64,000 nt of DNA from Aradus depressus (lineage: Eukaryota; Arthropoda; Insecta; Hemiptera; Aradidae). The DNA is taken from positions 27,992,065-28,056,064 of the forward strand of contig OY759226.1 of the NCBI GenBank assembly GCA_963662175.1. Reading direction: 5' to 3'. Shown here piece after piece: positions 55,056-64,000 of the stretch (its first letter is position 1; every line of letters starts with the position of its first letter). Under the pieces are notes generated by a model. That model searched no databases, was not told the DNA's origin, and worked only from the letters and a program-made list of their open reading frames with translations. Position numbers and translations under genes: made by a program.

Positions 55056-55252
55056 TGAGGACACCGGTAGCTCAGTGGTATGCGTGCTTGCTTAATGAGC
55101 TCAAGTTCGCGGGTTCGAAACCCGCCTGTCCTTCGGATGGGTGAATAAAAATTTAGGACTCCCATACTAGAGTCGGGCTCATGTCCACCAGACTTACGAA
55201 AGAGTGCTCTGGTAGTAGGCGTAGTTAAAGCCCGGGCATGTGGACATGATAA
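55056..55252 (+). mobile_element. SINE-1 with intact head and deleted body
   Basis: CACCGGTAGCTCAGTGGTAT (A box) and GGGTTCGAAACCCG (B box) are intact. The body is cut from the GTCCTTCGGATGGGTGAATA junction on, and the 3' block continues to GTTAAAGCCCGGGCATG. The 46-bp array head is most like this type (TGCTTGCTTA). Confidence 0.9.
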
Positions 55253-55259
55253 CTAACTG

Positions 55260-55760
55260 TTACAGGCGAAGTCCGAACTTTACCAGAATGCAGCCAGTTT
55301 GGACATTGAAAAAGTGATCAAAAGGTCTCATATCCTAAAATATAAAAGGTAACTCTTTGAGCCTTTTAATGAAGGACAACAGGTTCTACAAATCATATCA
55401 TGTAGCAGTAAGAATACAAATTTGACCCTCCGGATGACATACTTGCGCTCTTGCGACGTCCGGGGGCCAACTTACAATTAGCTGTGGAATTCCAACTCGC
55501 CTCACGTCCTGTTTCCTGCGCTCCTTTGATCGAACAGGAGCATATATACTACACTGAGGCTATATTAAACAGTGCATGTAGTACCTATTCTACATTTTAT
55601 CATCAGAAAGCCTAAAGCTCGAAGCTACGTTGGTTCCTCTTTAAACCAATGAGTTTTCAATCAGAAATTTAATAAGGAACATTTTGTAAACAAGATACTT
55701 GTACATTTTGTATAAGTAGAGCAAAATGAAAAAATAAGGATACTTTCCGATTATTTAATA
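55260..55760. other. Spacer, no gene seen
   Basis: No supported feature. Confidence 0.45.
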
Positions 55761-55764
55761 CTAG

Positions 55765-55920
55765 CGCTCCCCCCGCAGGTAGCTTGCTTAATTACTGAGC
55801 TCAAGATCGCGGGTTCAAAACTGGGAGGTGAAAAAAACATTCAGATGGAACGTAAAGCGATAGTCTCGAGCCTGTACGATGTCAGGTACCCGGTTAAGAC
55901 CCTCGGGAGGTGTATAAAAA
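55765..55920 (+). mobile_element. SINE-1, divergent copy
   Basis: CGCAGGTAGCTTGCTTAATT, then AGCTCAAGATCGCGGGTTCA, TAAAGCGATAGTCTCGAGCC and GTACGATGTCAGGTACCCG. The 3' block is lost. Confidence 0.85.
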
Positions 55921-56637
55921 TATATCAAAAAACTTAAAATCTCATTTATCCGAAAGAACTGTTGCTCCTGAGTCATTCTCGTCAAGCAATTTAACAAAAA
56001 TAGTCTGTATTTTCTGGAATCCAGACAAAAACCTTCTAAGTCCACTTTTTTTCAAGATCGCAAACCGGACTTTGCCCCCAGAAGAACCCTCTTATTAAAA
56101 TGACAGAAGAAACGGGTTTTCTTTATTACACTATTAAACTAGAGAGACTAGGAACTAGAAAAGAAAGAAATCGACTTTGAAAAAAACCGGGAGAAAGATT
56201 GAAGAGGCTTTAACTGGGAATTATAGCAGATAAAGAGAGCCATTAATGTGACTGGTAAATCATTTTGAGGTTAGCCTTTGAGGCTGTGTTCGGTTATTAA
56301 GGTTGATTTTTGGTTTTTCGTTAATAACCGGCTTTTAGTTTTTGGTTTTTTTTTTTTTGACATGGTCTGTGTGAGGGACTATACCTGGACCGGGGGGGTG
56401 TCAGCTGCTTCCCGAGTTAAGAACTACAGCAATAATTAGACGAATGATCAACAAAAAAACTCGCCTCCTCTTTGTCCTTCTCGAGATCCAGGCTTCGAGT
56501 CCATTGTCCTCCGGAGAGAGGATCTTCCCTCTTCTTGGTCGCTCTTTGATAAATAGTCGTATTGTATAAACACAAGTGGTCCCGCCCCGCCCTTCTTGTG
56601 AAAATGGTCAACCACAGACGACCAGATCACCAGCAGT
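55921..56637. other. Spacer, no supported gene
   Basis: Short frames only, including one at 56417-56669 in a moderate-GC block with no motif. Confidence 0.4.
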
Positions 56638-56910
56638 GTACTTCCCCAGATCCAATTATCTGTAATCATCTAACATCTCACTTTCCTTCTTAAACTCTCC
56701 TCCTCTTCTGTCAAATTAACTGCAAATTCACAGACTTCTCATTTCACATATTTAATTTCGTGTTGGTAAATTCATATTCTAGTTTTTGAGTTGAATCTCG
56801 CTCCGGATATTCGTCATGGGGTTATGAATACACATACAAAATTTCATGCTGATGTATCCATTCTATCGGGAGTTCTCGTGCTCACAGACACATATAGACT
56901 GATGGAATTT
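56638..56910 (-). repeat. Dispersed family A copy
   Basis: GTACTTCCCCAGATCCAATT, TAATTTCGTGTTGGTAAATT, ATACACATACAAAATTTCAT and TTCTATCGGGAGTTCTCG in reverse orientation. Confidence 0.7.
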
Positions 56911-57450
56911 TAAAATAATTTAGTATACAAGTATTAAAAATTAATGAAAATATTAAACATAAAGTAGAATGGACAGTCCTTAAAAGAGAATATCTATGGA
57001 GGAACTCCACCAGGAAAATAAAAATGAAAGCTATGTATCAGATTATGTTTTTGTGAAATTTATAGGAAACAGATGGAATAATATATGACGGGGTTAGAAT
57101 CAAAATGGTTTGTTAAGTTTTCGTGTTAATTTTTCATAATCGGGTACAAAAATGATTGTTCTGTTCAGGAAAAAAGTTGTACAAGTGAAATCCTAGCCAG
57201 TGCTGAGATCTAGTGGCAAATCACTTATACCACACAACAAACATGAACAAATAACTTGAACATATGAACAGTGACCTTGAAATTAAGTTTTTCATTCAAT
57301 GCAGCTGCAACTTTCAACATCAAAGCAGAAGACAAAATATTTCCCGTTTCGATAAATTATAGATTTTTTAAATCAGTTAAGAACTTAATGCACAGTTTCT
57401 TCAAAGTTTTAAAAATGTCCAATTTTGATTCTAACCCCGTCATATATGAT
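56911..57450. other. Spacer, no gene seen
   Basis: No supported feature. Confidence 0.45.
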
Positions 57451-57454
57451 GTGG

Positions 57455-57649
57455 CCGTACCAGGACATTCTTATACCACAGATCCTCTCCCCCCCTCTCA
57501 CTTCTCAAAACCATTTCATACTGGGGGGACATGGACTTATGAAAGTAATGAGTTGACGTCAGCATTATTTTTTTTGGCTCATTGTACATCGTCATTCTGA
57601 GAGTGACTTTCTTATACCCAGTAATGCCAGTATAAAGTGATTTTGAGAA
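57455..57649. mobile_element. MITE-1, rearranged copy
   Basis: CCAGGACATTCTTATACCAC and CTTCTCAAAACCATTTCATA match MITE-1. A second half, TTTCTTATACCCAGTAATGC, lies in an altered order and abuts the jockey fragment. Confidence 0.65.
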
Positions 57650-57931
57650 GGAGACAATCTCCAGCGCATCCAATTCTTTCAATCCAAAATCATTCGTACA
57701 ATAGCCAATGCTCCTTACTACGTCTCCAACAAAACTCTTCACACTGACCTTAACGTACCTTTCGTCACTGAAGTCGCTAAATCCAAATATAAAAAATTAT
57801 TTTCCCTTCTTAGTTCCCACAATAATCCTCTAGTCCGTGCCCTCCATTCTGCCATACTTCCCCAACGACGGCTTAAGCGTCAATGGCCTAGAGACCTCCT
57901 GATCAGAAGCAGTGACAATGACAGTGATTAG
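57650..57931 (+). pseudogene. Jockey-like LINE ORF2 C-terminal fragment
   Basis: Plus-strand frame with IQRIQFFQSKIIRTIANAPY, YVSNKTLHTDLNVPFVTEV and LPQRRLKRQWPRDL, ending at a TAG at 57929-57931. This is the characteristic end of jockey-clade ORF2, intact to its stop, but the catalytic RT and endonuclease are missing, as in dead-on-arrival copies. The block near 3830-3960 on the other strand is a relative. Confidence 0.88.
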
Positions 57932-58085
57932 CTATAAACGAGAGAAAAACAGTGACTAGGGAGTGTCACTACTGGGTGATTTCTCCCCTCATGACATTTT
58001 GATATTGCAATTATCTCTTTATTTGCACATTTGCTTGTTGTATTTATTTTTATACAGTTGTAAATAGCTATTTAAAAAAAAACGG
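57932..58085 (+). mobile_element. 3' UTR and A-tail of the jockey-like fragment
   Basis: Follows the stop codon, ends TTGTAAATAGCTATTT and a short A run at 58073-58082. Confidence 0.65.
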
Positions 58086-58139
58086 GGACAGAGAGACATA
58101 ACTTTGAAATTTTTCCTGCCAACATTTATTTAACATTCT

Positions 58140-58690
58140 TTGAGCCGCTATAACTCCCGTCTTTTTGATCTTATTTAAAATCTAAAGACTTATTACCGAT
58201 TGGAAATTTAATAAGGTACGTTTTTGGTAAGAAACTGTTTTTCGATAGGATTAACAGTTTTCGGCTAAATCAGTGTCTACAAATATGTTTCAAAACGACA
58301 TTTTCGGCATGTACATCGAAAACTGGACGACCTACGAAAAAACATTTTCTATATAAAATGTGTCTCAGTTTTCTCTCACGTTTTACTTGAAAAGATTTTT
58401 GATTACGTCATAAATATAAGCGGTATCTTGTAATATGTAATTAGGCCCATAAGTAAAGTAGTCCGATTTCGGCCAAAATCTAAGTTAGCTCATGTGTCTT
58501 CTAGATTTCAAGTTCATAGCTACAATAATTTCTGCGTTAGAGCTCTCAACATTCCATCACTGACACACACACGCACAGAGACATCATGGCGAAAATATTC
58601 AAATGTATTCAGGGGACGTTGACACGTGAAAATCTGTTGAAAACTCGATCTCCGATTTTCGTACGATTACAATAACTTCAAAAAAGTCGG
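58140..58690 (-). repeat. Dispersed family B, copy 3
   Basis: Reverse-orientation matches to 26835-27490: TTTCGGCATGTACATCGAAA, CTTGAAAAGATTTTTGATTA and CTCGATCTCCGATTTTCG. Confidence 0.75.
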
Positions 58691-59198
58691 GCGTTAAATG
58701 TGAGTTAAAATATCAAAATCAAACCAACAGAAACGAAGAGTAATGAACTATTAGACTGTAGAGCGATAGTGGATTTAACTTCTAGGGTGCGTGAGTGAGG
58801 AACTCTACTGAGCAGTATCATGAGAGAATGATATTTGTTGAAGAGGTGGCCGAGGATCGTTATGGTAGGAGAGCTGGACCAGGAGGCTGGAGGCGCCTCT
58901 CTCAAGTCACCGTCATTAAAATACCTGGTCCTTTTGTGAGCGGCTCGTCATCACGGCTCTATTCAACCAGAGAGCCACTATGTCACTCTGGCTTCCCCCT
59001 ATCTCATCTCAACTCCTTGTCAGCTACAGATCCACAATACATCGATATTCAGAAAGTATCGATCCATAATCACCGATATATCCACTCCCTTAAAAATCGG
59101 AAGTACGTTTCGTATATACTAATATATAATGAGAGAATGTTTGTTTGTGTATTTGAGGTAATCTCGAAAATCGGTTTTGAAAAAAGATATGAAGAAAC

Positions 59199-59564
59199 AT
59201 ATCGTCGGTCTAAACGTGATACCTCGTTTGTGCAAAAAACCAACTTTACAGGAGAGACAAAAAACTGATTTAAAAAATATTCTTTATATGAAACCTCAAT
59301 TTTTTCGAAATTTGTATTAAGTGAGATGTATATGTATGCCAAGAATTGTTTTTAAGCTAGTTTGCAAATCCAAGTAAAGAATTAACGTATTTGACGGAGT
59401 TACGAGGTTTCACCAGAATTTCGTTTCCATTTCTTTTGCAAGGTATTGTTCTTCAGACCTTATTTCATGTTTTTTTCGTTTTATGTCGTATACGAGGTAC
59501 CCACTAGATCAATATTTTCGGAAAAATGTCTCTTACAAGGTATCACATTTAGGCCGACGATATA
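59199..59564. mobile_element. TIR element MITE-2, copy 2
   Basis: Ends ATATCGTCGGTCTAAACGTG and TCACATTTAGGCCGACGATA with TAT following give terminal inverted repeats of about 25 bp. About 365 bp long, no transposase. The copy at 47461-47845 is in inverse orientation. Confidence 0.8.
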
Positions 59565-59574
59565 TAGTAGTTAT

Positions 59575-59735
59575 TAAGACTCACGCTCGGGCTTTAACTA
59601 CGAGGTCTTATCGCCTACTACCAGAGCGACAAAAGCTCCTGGACATGAGCCTGACTGTTGCCTACCTAGGTTTAGTTATTCTTTAACGAGTACCTGACAT
59701 CGTACCATCGTTTAACGTCACATTACGATTTTAAT
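59575..59735 (-). mobile_element. SINE-1, 3' part with deletions
   Basis: GCTCGGGCTTTAACTACGAG, TCGCCTACTACCAGAGCGAC and TTTAACGAGTACCTGACATC are clear. The head is absent. Confidence 0.85.
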
Positions 59736-59767
59736 GAAAAAAAAAATCAATGTATCGTGTACTTGAC

Positions 59768-59830
59768 ATCGAATTTCTGATCGATTACGTAACTTCCCCC
59801 ATACTTCGTACAGCTGAGGAAGTATAACAA
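59768..59830 (-). repeat. Dispersed family A, 5' end fragment
   Basis: ATTTCTGATCGATTACGTAA and CTTCCCCCATACTTCGTACA are the reverse of the family A 5' end. Confidence 0.6.
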
Positions 59831-60397
59831 AAAAAAATGAAAGTTTGACCTCAATGTTGGACAAGCTATCAAAAGGGCCATAAATAAAAATAGGAAACAA
59901 GAAAGAGAATAAGGAGAAAGATCTCGCTGATTCTGTTTTTTTGGGCCAACTATCTGAAGTGCAAATCGTAGCGCTTATCTGGACTTCAATAATGTATCTT
60001 AAGATAGGATCAGAAACAAGGGCCAAGAAGGATACATTTCCATGTCTATCGGCCCTCCTGCCTTATTGAGAGGTCGGCTCTGTCTTCTTTCTCATCCATT
60101 TCCAACATCCGCTCTTCATCATCCTCCGTACTCCCGTAATTACCGCTCTTCGCGGTGGTCCCTCCCTCCCTCCCTCCCTCCCTCGTCTCTAGAATGTCTT
60201 CATTTAATATTCTATTTTATGTTGTCCGTTTAGAAGATAACTGTCTACTTAAGATAAATGAGAATGCCAATATTTCATTGGGTCCAGGTTATAGAACCAC
60301 TCAGGGCCGTGGTCAGACTGGCCGGTTGGCAAACCTGACATTTGTCACCCCCTGTGAGTAATAGAACCCCTCATGTTTACACGTCATTGCTGACGTA
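59831..60397. other. Spacer with TCCC microsatellite
   Basis: No gene seen. A short CCTC/TCCC repeat lies at 60160-60183. Confidence 0.45.
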
Positions 60398-60405
60398 CTT
60401 GATAA

Positions 60406-60880
60406 TAGGGATGGGTATAGATTAACTGATTAATCGAAATAATCGATGTTTTGGTAAAATAATCGGTAGTTTTTTAATCGATGTCATCTGGGTTTGATTA
60501 ATCTATGATTATTTAATAATTATTAAATTTTTAATTAAAATTACAACTCATCCGAAAAACAGGAGAAAAAAGAAAAATAAATTAATTATAATTCATCCGA
60601 AGTGCAACTCGCCTAAAAAGTGGGATATCGACTATCGATACAACACAGTGCCTCTGTGGTGAACTGGTGATAAGTAAAAAGTAACCTTCTAATAGTTCTA
60701 CTTCTAATTCTAATTTCTAATTATTTGTGTTTTGTCATTTGTGAGTTGTGATTGACTCATTGTATTAACTTTTGTTTGTTTGTGTTCGATTAATTGATTA
60801 TTTAACCAACAATTAATAAGTGTATCGATTAATTAGATAAAAATAATAATCAATGTTTTGTTGGTCGATACCCATCCCTA
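60406..60880. mobile_element. hAT-like non-autonomous element, 475 bp, with 8-bp target duplication
   Basis: Ends TAGGGATGGGTATAGA and TCGATACCCATCCCTA are inverted repeats with one mismatch. CTTGATAA flanks both sides (60398-60405 and 60881-60888). An 8-bp target duplication with TAGGG/CCCTA-like ends fits the hAT superfamily. The interior is AT-rich with several TAATCGAT motifs and no transposase. Confidence 0.92.
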
Positions 60881-60971
60881 CTTGATAATATGCACTCGTT
60901 TAAAATTTTCGAAAATCATCAGTAATGATGCTAATGTAATTTCATATTTAGGAACTTAAACTTACCTTAAT

Positions 60972-61105
60972 TTGGCTCTGGACCATCGCTTAACATCCCA
61001 TCCGAAGGATAGTGCACTGAAGTTTTTTTTCCTCCCAGATAAAATAAACTAAAGGCCTCAGTGGGGTTTCGAACCCGCGATCTTGAGCTCACTAAGCAAT
61101 ACACA
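60972..61105 (-). mobile_element. SINE-1, 3'-truncated inverse copy
   Basis: TGGACCATCGCTTAACATCC, CCTCCCAGATAAAATAAACT and the B box GGGTTTCGAACCCGCG, then TTGAGCTCACTAAGCAA. Confidence 0.88.
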
Positions 61106-61109
61106 CCTT

Positions 61110-61785
61110 AATTGTTTCCGTGTAAAAATCATTATTTTTATATGCCAGTTAAAATATGCAAGAATTGAATTTGTTAATTTTATTTTCATCACCATAATCA
61201 ATTATGGTTTTTTATTCTCCAGGATATTCTTCATAGATTCGGACCTCGGTCTGAGTCGAGCCGCCGAGGTAAGCGGGGCTCCAGAGGTTAGCTAAGGGTT
61301 CCCATTGTGGTCAGTTCGAGGTCCGCTATTGTCAAGTCTCCCACTTACCGACTTTTAACTCTCCTCTGTCTTATCTAAAGTGGATTTTCGGGAGGTCTGC
61401 AAGGGTGGTCCCTTGGTCCATTCCTATTTACACTTAACAAAAGAAATCACTAAACCTCAATGTTTCTCTTTAAACTTTTAGATAAAGCCAAAAAGGAAAC
61501 CGTTTTCAGAGATTTACGAAAGTGATTTCCTGAAGCTACAAAGACTGTTGACAATGTTGTAATGTTCCGTTCATTTTCTGACAAATACGCCACAAGGAAA
61601 TCACCCCAAGCCCTACCGATCGCAATCATTTTTGGCTAATTTCAGTTAAACGGATACAATTACAAGTTATAGAATAACCTAAATTGTATAGCATAAAATA
61701 CTTTTGAGGTGAGTTTTTTTTCAATGTTCTATTCCTAAGTAGTTGCAAATTATAAGCGGCAAGTCGAATCATGGTAATATTTATT
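61110..61785. other. Spacer, no supported gene
   Basis: A small moderate-GC block near 61240-61420 (GGACCTCGGTCTGAGTCGAG) has no long frame. Nothing else seen. Confidence 0.4.
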
Positions 61786-61790
61786 ATTTG

Positions 61791-62045
61791 AGTAGGTGAT
61801 TTCCAAAACCAGCCATTTGTCGCTAAACAACTTTTGGGATAATCACCAAAAACTGATAAAAATTAACCGTTTTAAGTTGAAGTTCCGATTTTTTTTTTCA
61901 TGGATGGGTAATAATTTTATCTCTCATCTTGCAAACGTTGCCAAATATATTGTGGCTAGAAAATTTGCTATTTTTTATTTAAGTTTTCTAATAGCTACTT
62001 TTGGCACTCAACATGAGAAATGGCTGGTTTTGGAAATCACCTACT
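61791..62045. mobile_element. TIR element with perfect 28-bp ends (MITE-3)
   Basis: AGTAGGTGATTTCCAAAACC opens a 28-bp arm repeated perfectly in inverse at the right end. The 255-bp element has one spurious frame. ATTTG occurs on both sides with one base offset, a possible 5-bp target duplication. Confidence 0.88.
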
Positions 62046-62095
62046 AATTTGTTTAATTATTATTTCCATTATTTTATTTAACATTACATTTGATA

Positions 62096-62162
62096 ATTAT
62101 CACAGGATATGACATGAAAATGTATATAATATATACATTTTCATGTCATATCCTGTGATAAT
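62096..62162. repeat. Perfect 67-bp palindrome
   Basis: Two 33-bp arms (ATTATCACAGGATATGACAT and onward) are exact reverse complements around a single central A at 62129. Confidence 0.97.
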
Positions 62163-62204
62163 ATCTATATTATAAAGATAGCTTATAAATTAGATACTTG
62201 ATAG

Positions 62205-62425
62205 AACCACGTTTTTACAGATCCCTCCCTCTCAAAATTATTTCATTCTAGCATTCTGGGTATAAGAAATTATCGCGGTGTACAATAATACAAAGAAAAC
62301 AGCTGATTGCAACGTATTACTTTCATATACTCAGTAAAACCAGTTTGAACTGGATTCGAGGGGGGGGGGGGGGGAGAGTGATCTGTACAAATGTGGTTGG
62401 TATATATAAGATAGTCCTATTATTT
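62205..62425. mobile_element. MITE-1, divergent copy
   Basis: TCAAAATTATTTCATTCTAG, GCATTCTGGGTATAAGAAAT and a right end with GTGGTTGGTATATATAAG match MITE-1. A run of about 14 G lies inside (62359-62372). Confidence 0.75.
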
Positions 62426-62567
62426 ATTGTATATATCGTTTTCAAGAGTTTGAAAGGGCATTAAAAATTAATTTCTTTATGAGTTAGATATACTTTTCCC
62501 AAAAAGAGGGAAACAATGTTTAGCTTTTCGACATTTTTTTGGATAGATAATTAGCAATATATAGCTA

Positions 62568-62785
62568 TTGAGCACTCCGTCCTTCGGATGGAACGTTAAG
62601 TGATGGTCCGGAGCCTGTGCGATGTCAGGTACTCGTTAAGTACTCCTACGTTGAATAAACCAATCTAGACAAAATTTAGAACTCCCACAAGAGAGTCGAG
62701 CTCATGTCCTGCGACGAATGAGCGCTCTGGTAATAAGCGTAATAACCTCGTAGTTAAAGCCCGGCCATGAGTCATAATAACTGAC
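62568..62785 (+). mobile_element. SINE-1, head-truncated copy
   Basis: TTGAGCACTCCGTCCTTCGG, GATGTCAGGTACTCGTTAAG, GAGCGCTCTGGTAATAAGCG and AAAGCCCGGCCATGAGTCAT. Confidence 0.9.
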
Positions 62786-63224
62786 ATATGAACCCTGTTC
62801 ACAGATATAGCTGATAACGCGAACATTAGTATGGGTATTGTACTCGTATCTTGTTTGAAGCCAGGAGAGAAAATGTTCCAGTCGTGATCTAGCCAACTTC
62901 CGCCCGTCAGGCTTTTCGAACGTGTAACACTCACCTGTCGAGACGGCTCCAAAAAACTCGAATCGGTAAGTAAATTAACTTTATGTAAGCAGCTACCCTT
63001 TACGTGCCTCATACCAGAAAGGTCAAGAACTCAGTGCTCTCTGTGGGGGGCGGGGGGCAATTTTAGTTCGCCAGACAGACAACCGTTTGTTTAATCGGTT
63101 CATGGGATCTTAGAGAATTTATATAAAATAAAGTATTAGAGAGTAGAACTGTCGGATCACACATTGAAGAGTTTCGTAGGGAAGAATACTTTCCAGTAAT
63201 ACAGAAAAATATTCCTTAAATTAT
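62786..63224. other. Spacer, no supported gene
   Basis: Short frames only. A G-rich patch lies near 63043-63058. Confidence 0.4.
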
Positions 63225-63305
63225 TTACATGAGAGGTAAAACTTGAGCAAGGCGTTCTTCGAATGGTTAGTTAAAAGAGCCTCTGCTATGTCAGGTAGTC
63301 GCTTG
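63225..63305 (+). mobile_element. SINE-1 body fragment joined to a LINE frame
   Basis: TGAGCAAGGCGTTCTTCGAA then ATGTCAGGTAGTCGCTTGAT aligns with the SINE-1 body (TGAGCACGCCGTCCTTCGGA and ATGTCAGGTACTCGTTAAAG) with several substitutions. It supplies about the first 20 codons of the open frame at 63243. Confidence 0.55.
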
Positions 63306-63812
63306 ATAAACGAAGTGCAATCTATTTGTAACAACTGTAATGTTAATATAACTGAGTTTTTGGATGGCAGAATAAAAGGGAATGATATTGTAAATAAAGT
63401 AAGGGATACATTTATTAATGAATATAAATTAAAATCAATAAATAGTACCAAGCATACTTTATATAAACAGTTAGTTACAGATAATAAAGTTATTTTCTCG
63501 GAGATGGATGCCAATTCGATAAGCTGGGTGCTGAAGGTAAGAGGTGGACTTCTTTATTTAAATAAGTATTCTTACACTAAGGAGGTCAAGCTTTGCTCCA
63601 TGTGTAATAACAAGCAAGATGAAGATGTGTTTCACTTTATTGCCGTATGCCCCATCTTAAGGGAATTTCGTCTTATCTATTTTGGTGAAGCAGAGTTGAG
63701 CTATGTTCAGTTCATTGAATATGTAAATGGACGAAATTACAAAACTTTAATTAACTATTGCAAAGCCGCCTGGAATTATAGATTTGAGCTGGTTTCAGAG
63801 TTTAATTATTAG
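63243..63812 (+). pseudogene. LINE polyprotein C-terminal fragment with zinc knuckle
   Basis: A 189-codon open frame. From about residue 23 it resembles the region after the RT of a non-LTR retrotransposon: a lysine- and asparagine-rich segment, then CSMCNNKQDEDVFHFIAVCP, a C-x2-C-x9-H-x4-C knuckle, then ILREFRLIYF and a terminal helix ending SEFNY. The likely SINE-derived start shows that the ATG at 63243 is not the native one. No RT catalytic motifs lie upstream. The frame is free of stops, so the fragment is fairly young or the match is lucky. T-rich sequence follows from 63850. Confidence 0.7.
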
Positions 63813-64000
63813 TGATATATAAACAGCAAAATGTTTTTTATTTTAATTTTTTGTTAGTTTTTTTTTTTTTTAAAGGATCATTTAAGTTAATTTTGTAAAT
63901 TACTGCATTTGTATTTGTATTTGAATTTTTTTTTTTTTTTTGTTTTGTCACTTTTACATATGTGTGAGTAGAAATAGAAGAGATAACCCCTCAGACAGTC
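63813..64000 (+). other. T-rich 3' flank of the LINE fragment
   Basis: Probably the 3' UTR of the LINE fragment, with T runs near 63859-63871 and 63927-63940. The window ends here. Confidence 0.4.

Noticed and set aside
61796..62047. 83-codon frame
   Set aside because: Starts and ends in the terminal inverted repeats of MITE-3 and has no domain.

Overview
This is a eukaryotic intergenic window, most likely from an arthropod and probably an insect. I lean weakly towards a hemipteran, but the window alone does not prove that. It is AT-rich, with many simple repeats, homopolymer runs and one 200-base N gap (10171-10370). I found no convincing host protein-coding gene, no rRNA gene and no functional tRNA gene. 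Almost everything recognisable is transposable-element sequence, most of it broken.

Protein-coding relics. The largest is a 5'-truncated, frameshifted non-LTR retrotransposon of R1-like type on the minus strand (21246-24037). It keeps a nearly complete reverse transcriptase with a C-terminal zinc knuckle and a poly(A) end. Next to it, on the plus strand, is the 3' part of a Penelope-like element with a GIY-YIG endonuclease (24113-24850). Smaller pieces are C-terminal tails of LINE polyproteins (272-430, 2010-2443, 3830-4354, 57650-58085, 63300-63812), a possible LINE ORF1 leader (17306-17650), and a decayed Ty3/Gypsy integrase on the minus strand (44383-45130).

Non-coding repeats. The commonest element is a tRNA-derived SINE of about 330 bp, called SINE-1 here. 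It has a tRNA-like head with A and B boxes and a conserved body, and more than 20 full or broken copies lie on both strands. A second tRNA-derived SINE with a poly(A) tail (SINE-2) has two copies. A roughly 0.5 kb dispersed family (family A) has about 20 copies, and a roughly 0.6 kb family (family B) has three. Several short inverted-repeat DNA elements have clean termini: 27641-27887 (TA flanks), 31812-32204 (32-bp perfect TIRs), 59199-59564, 60406-60880 (hAT-like with an 8-bp target duplication) and 61791-62045.

Tandem arrays are frequent, and several arose inside mobile elements. An array of about 33 copies of a 46-bp unit (7745-9260) is built from the tRNA-like head of a SINE-1 relative. 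A 41-bp array (38005-38370) is an expanded internal piece of family A. A 50-bp array (5489-5735) sits between two SINE-1 pieces. A 120-bp array (1103-1584) sits between inverted repeats.

The most interesting signal is a recurrent hammerhead-ribozyme-like motif: a CTGANGA box, a hairpin, GAAA, a six-base palindrome and a short closing helix. It occurs at the 3' end of the Penelope-like element (24776-24826) and in fold-back or isolated elements near 14.5, 25.3, 41.0 and 47.3 kb. All copies that keep the box carry one extra U after it compared with the textbook core, so activity needs testing.
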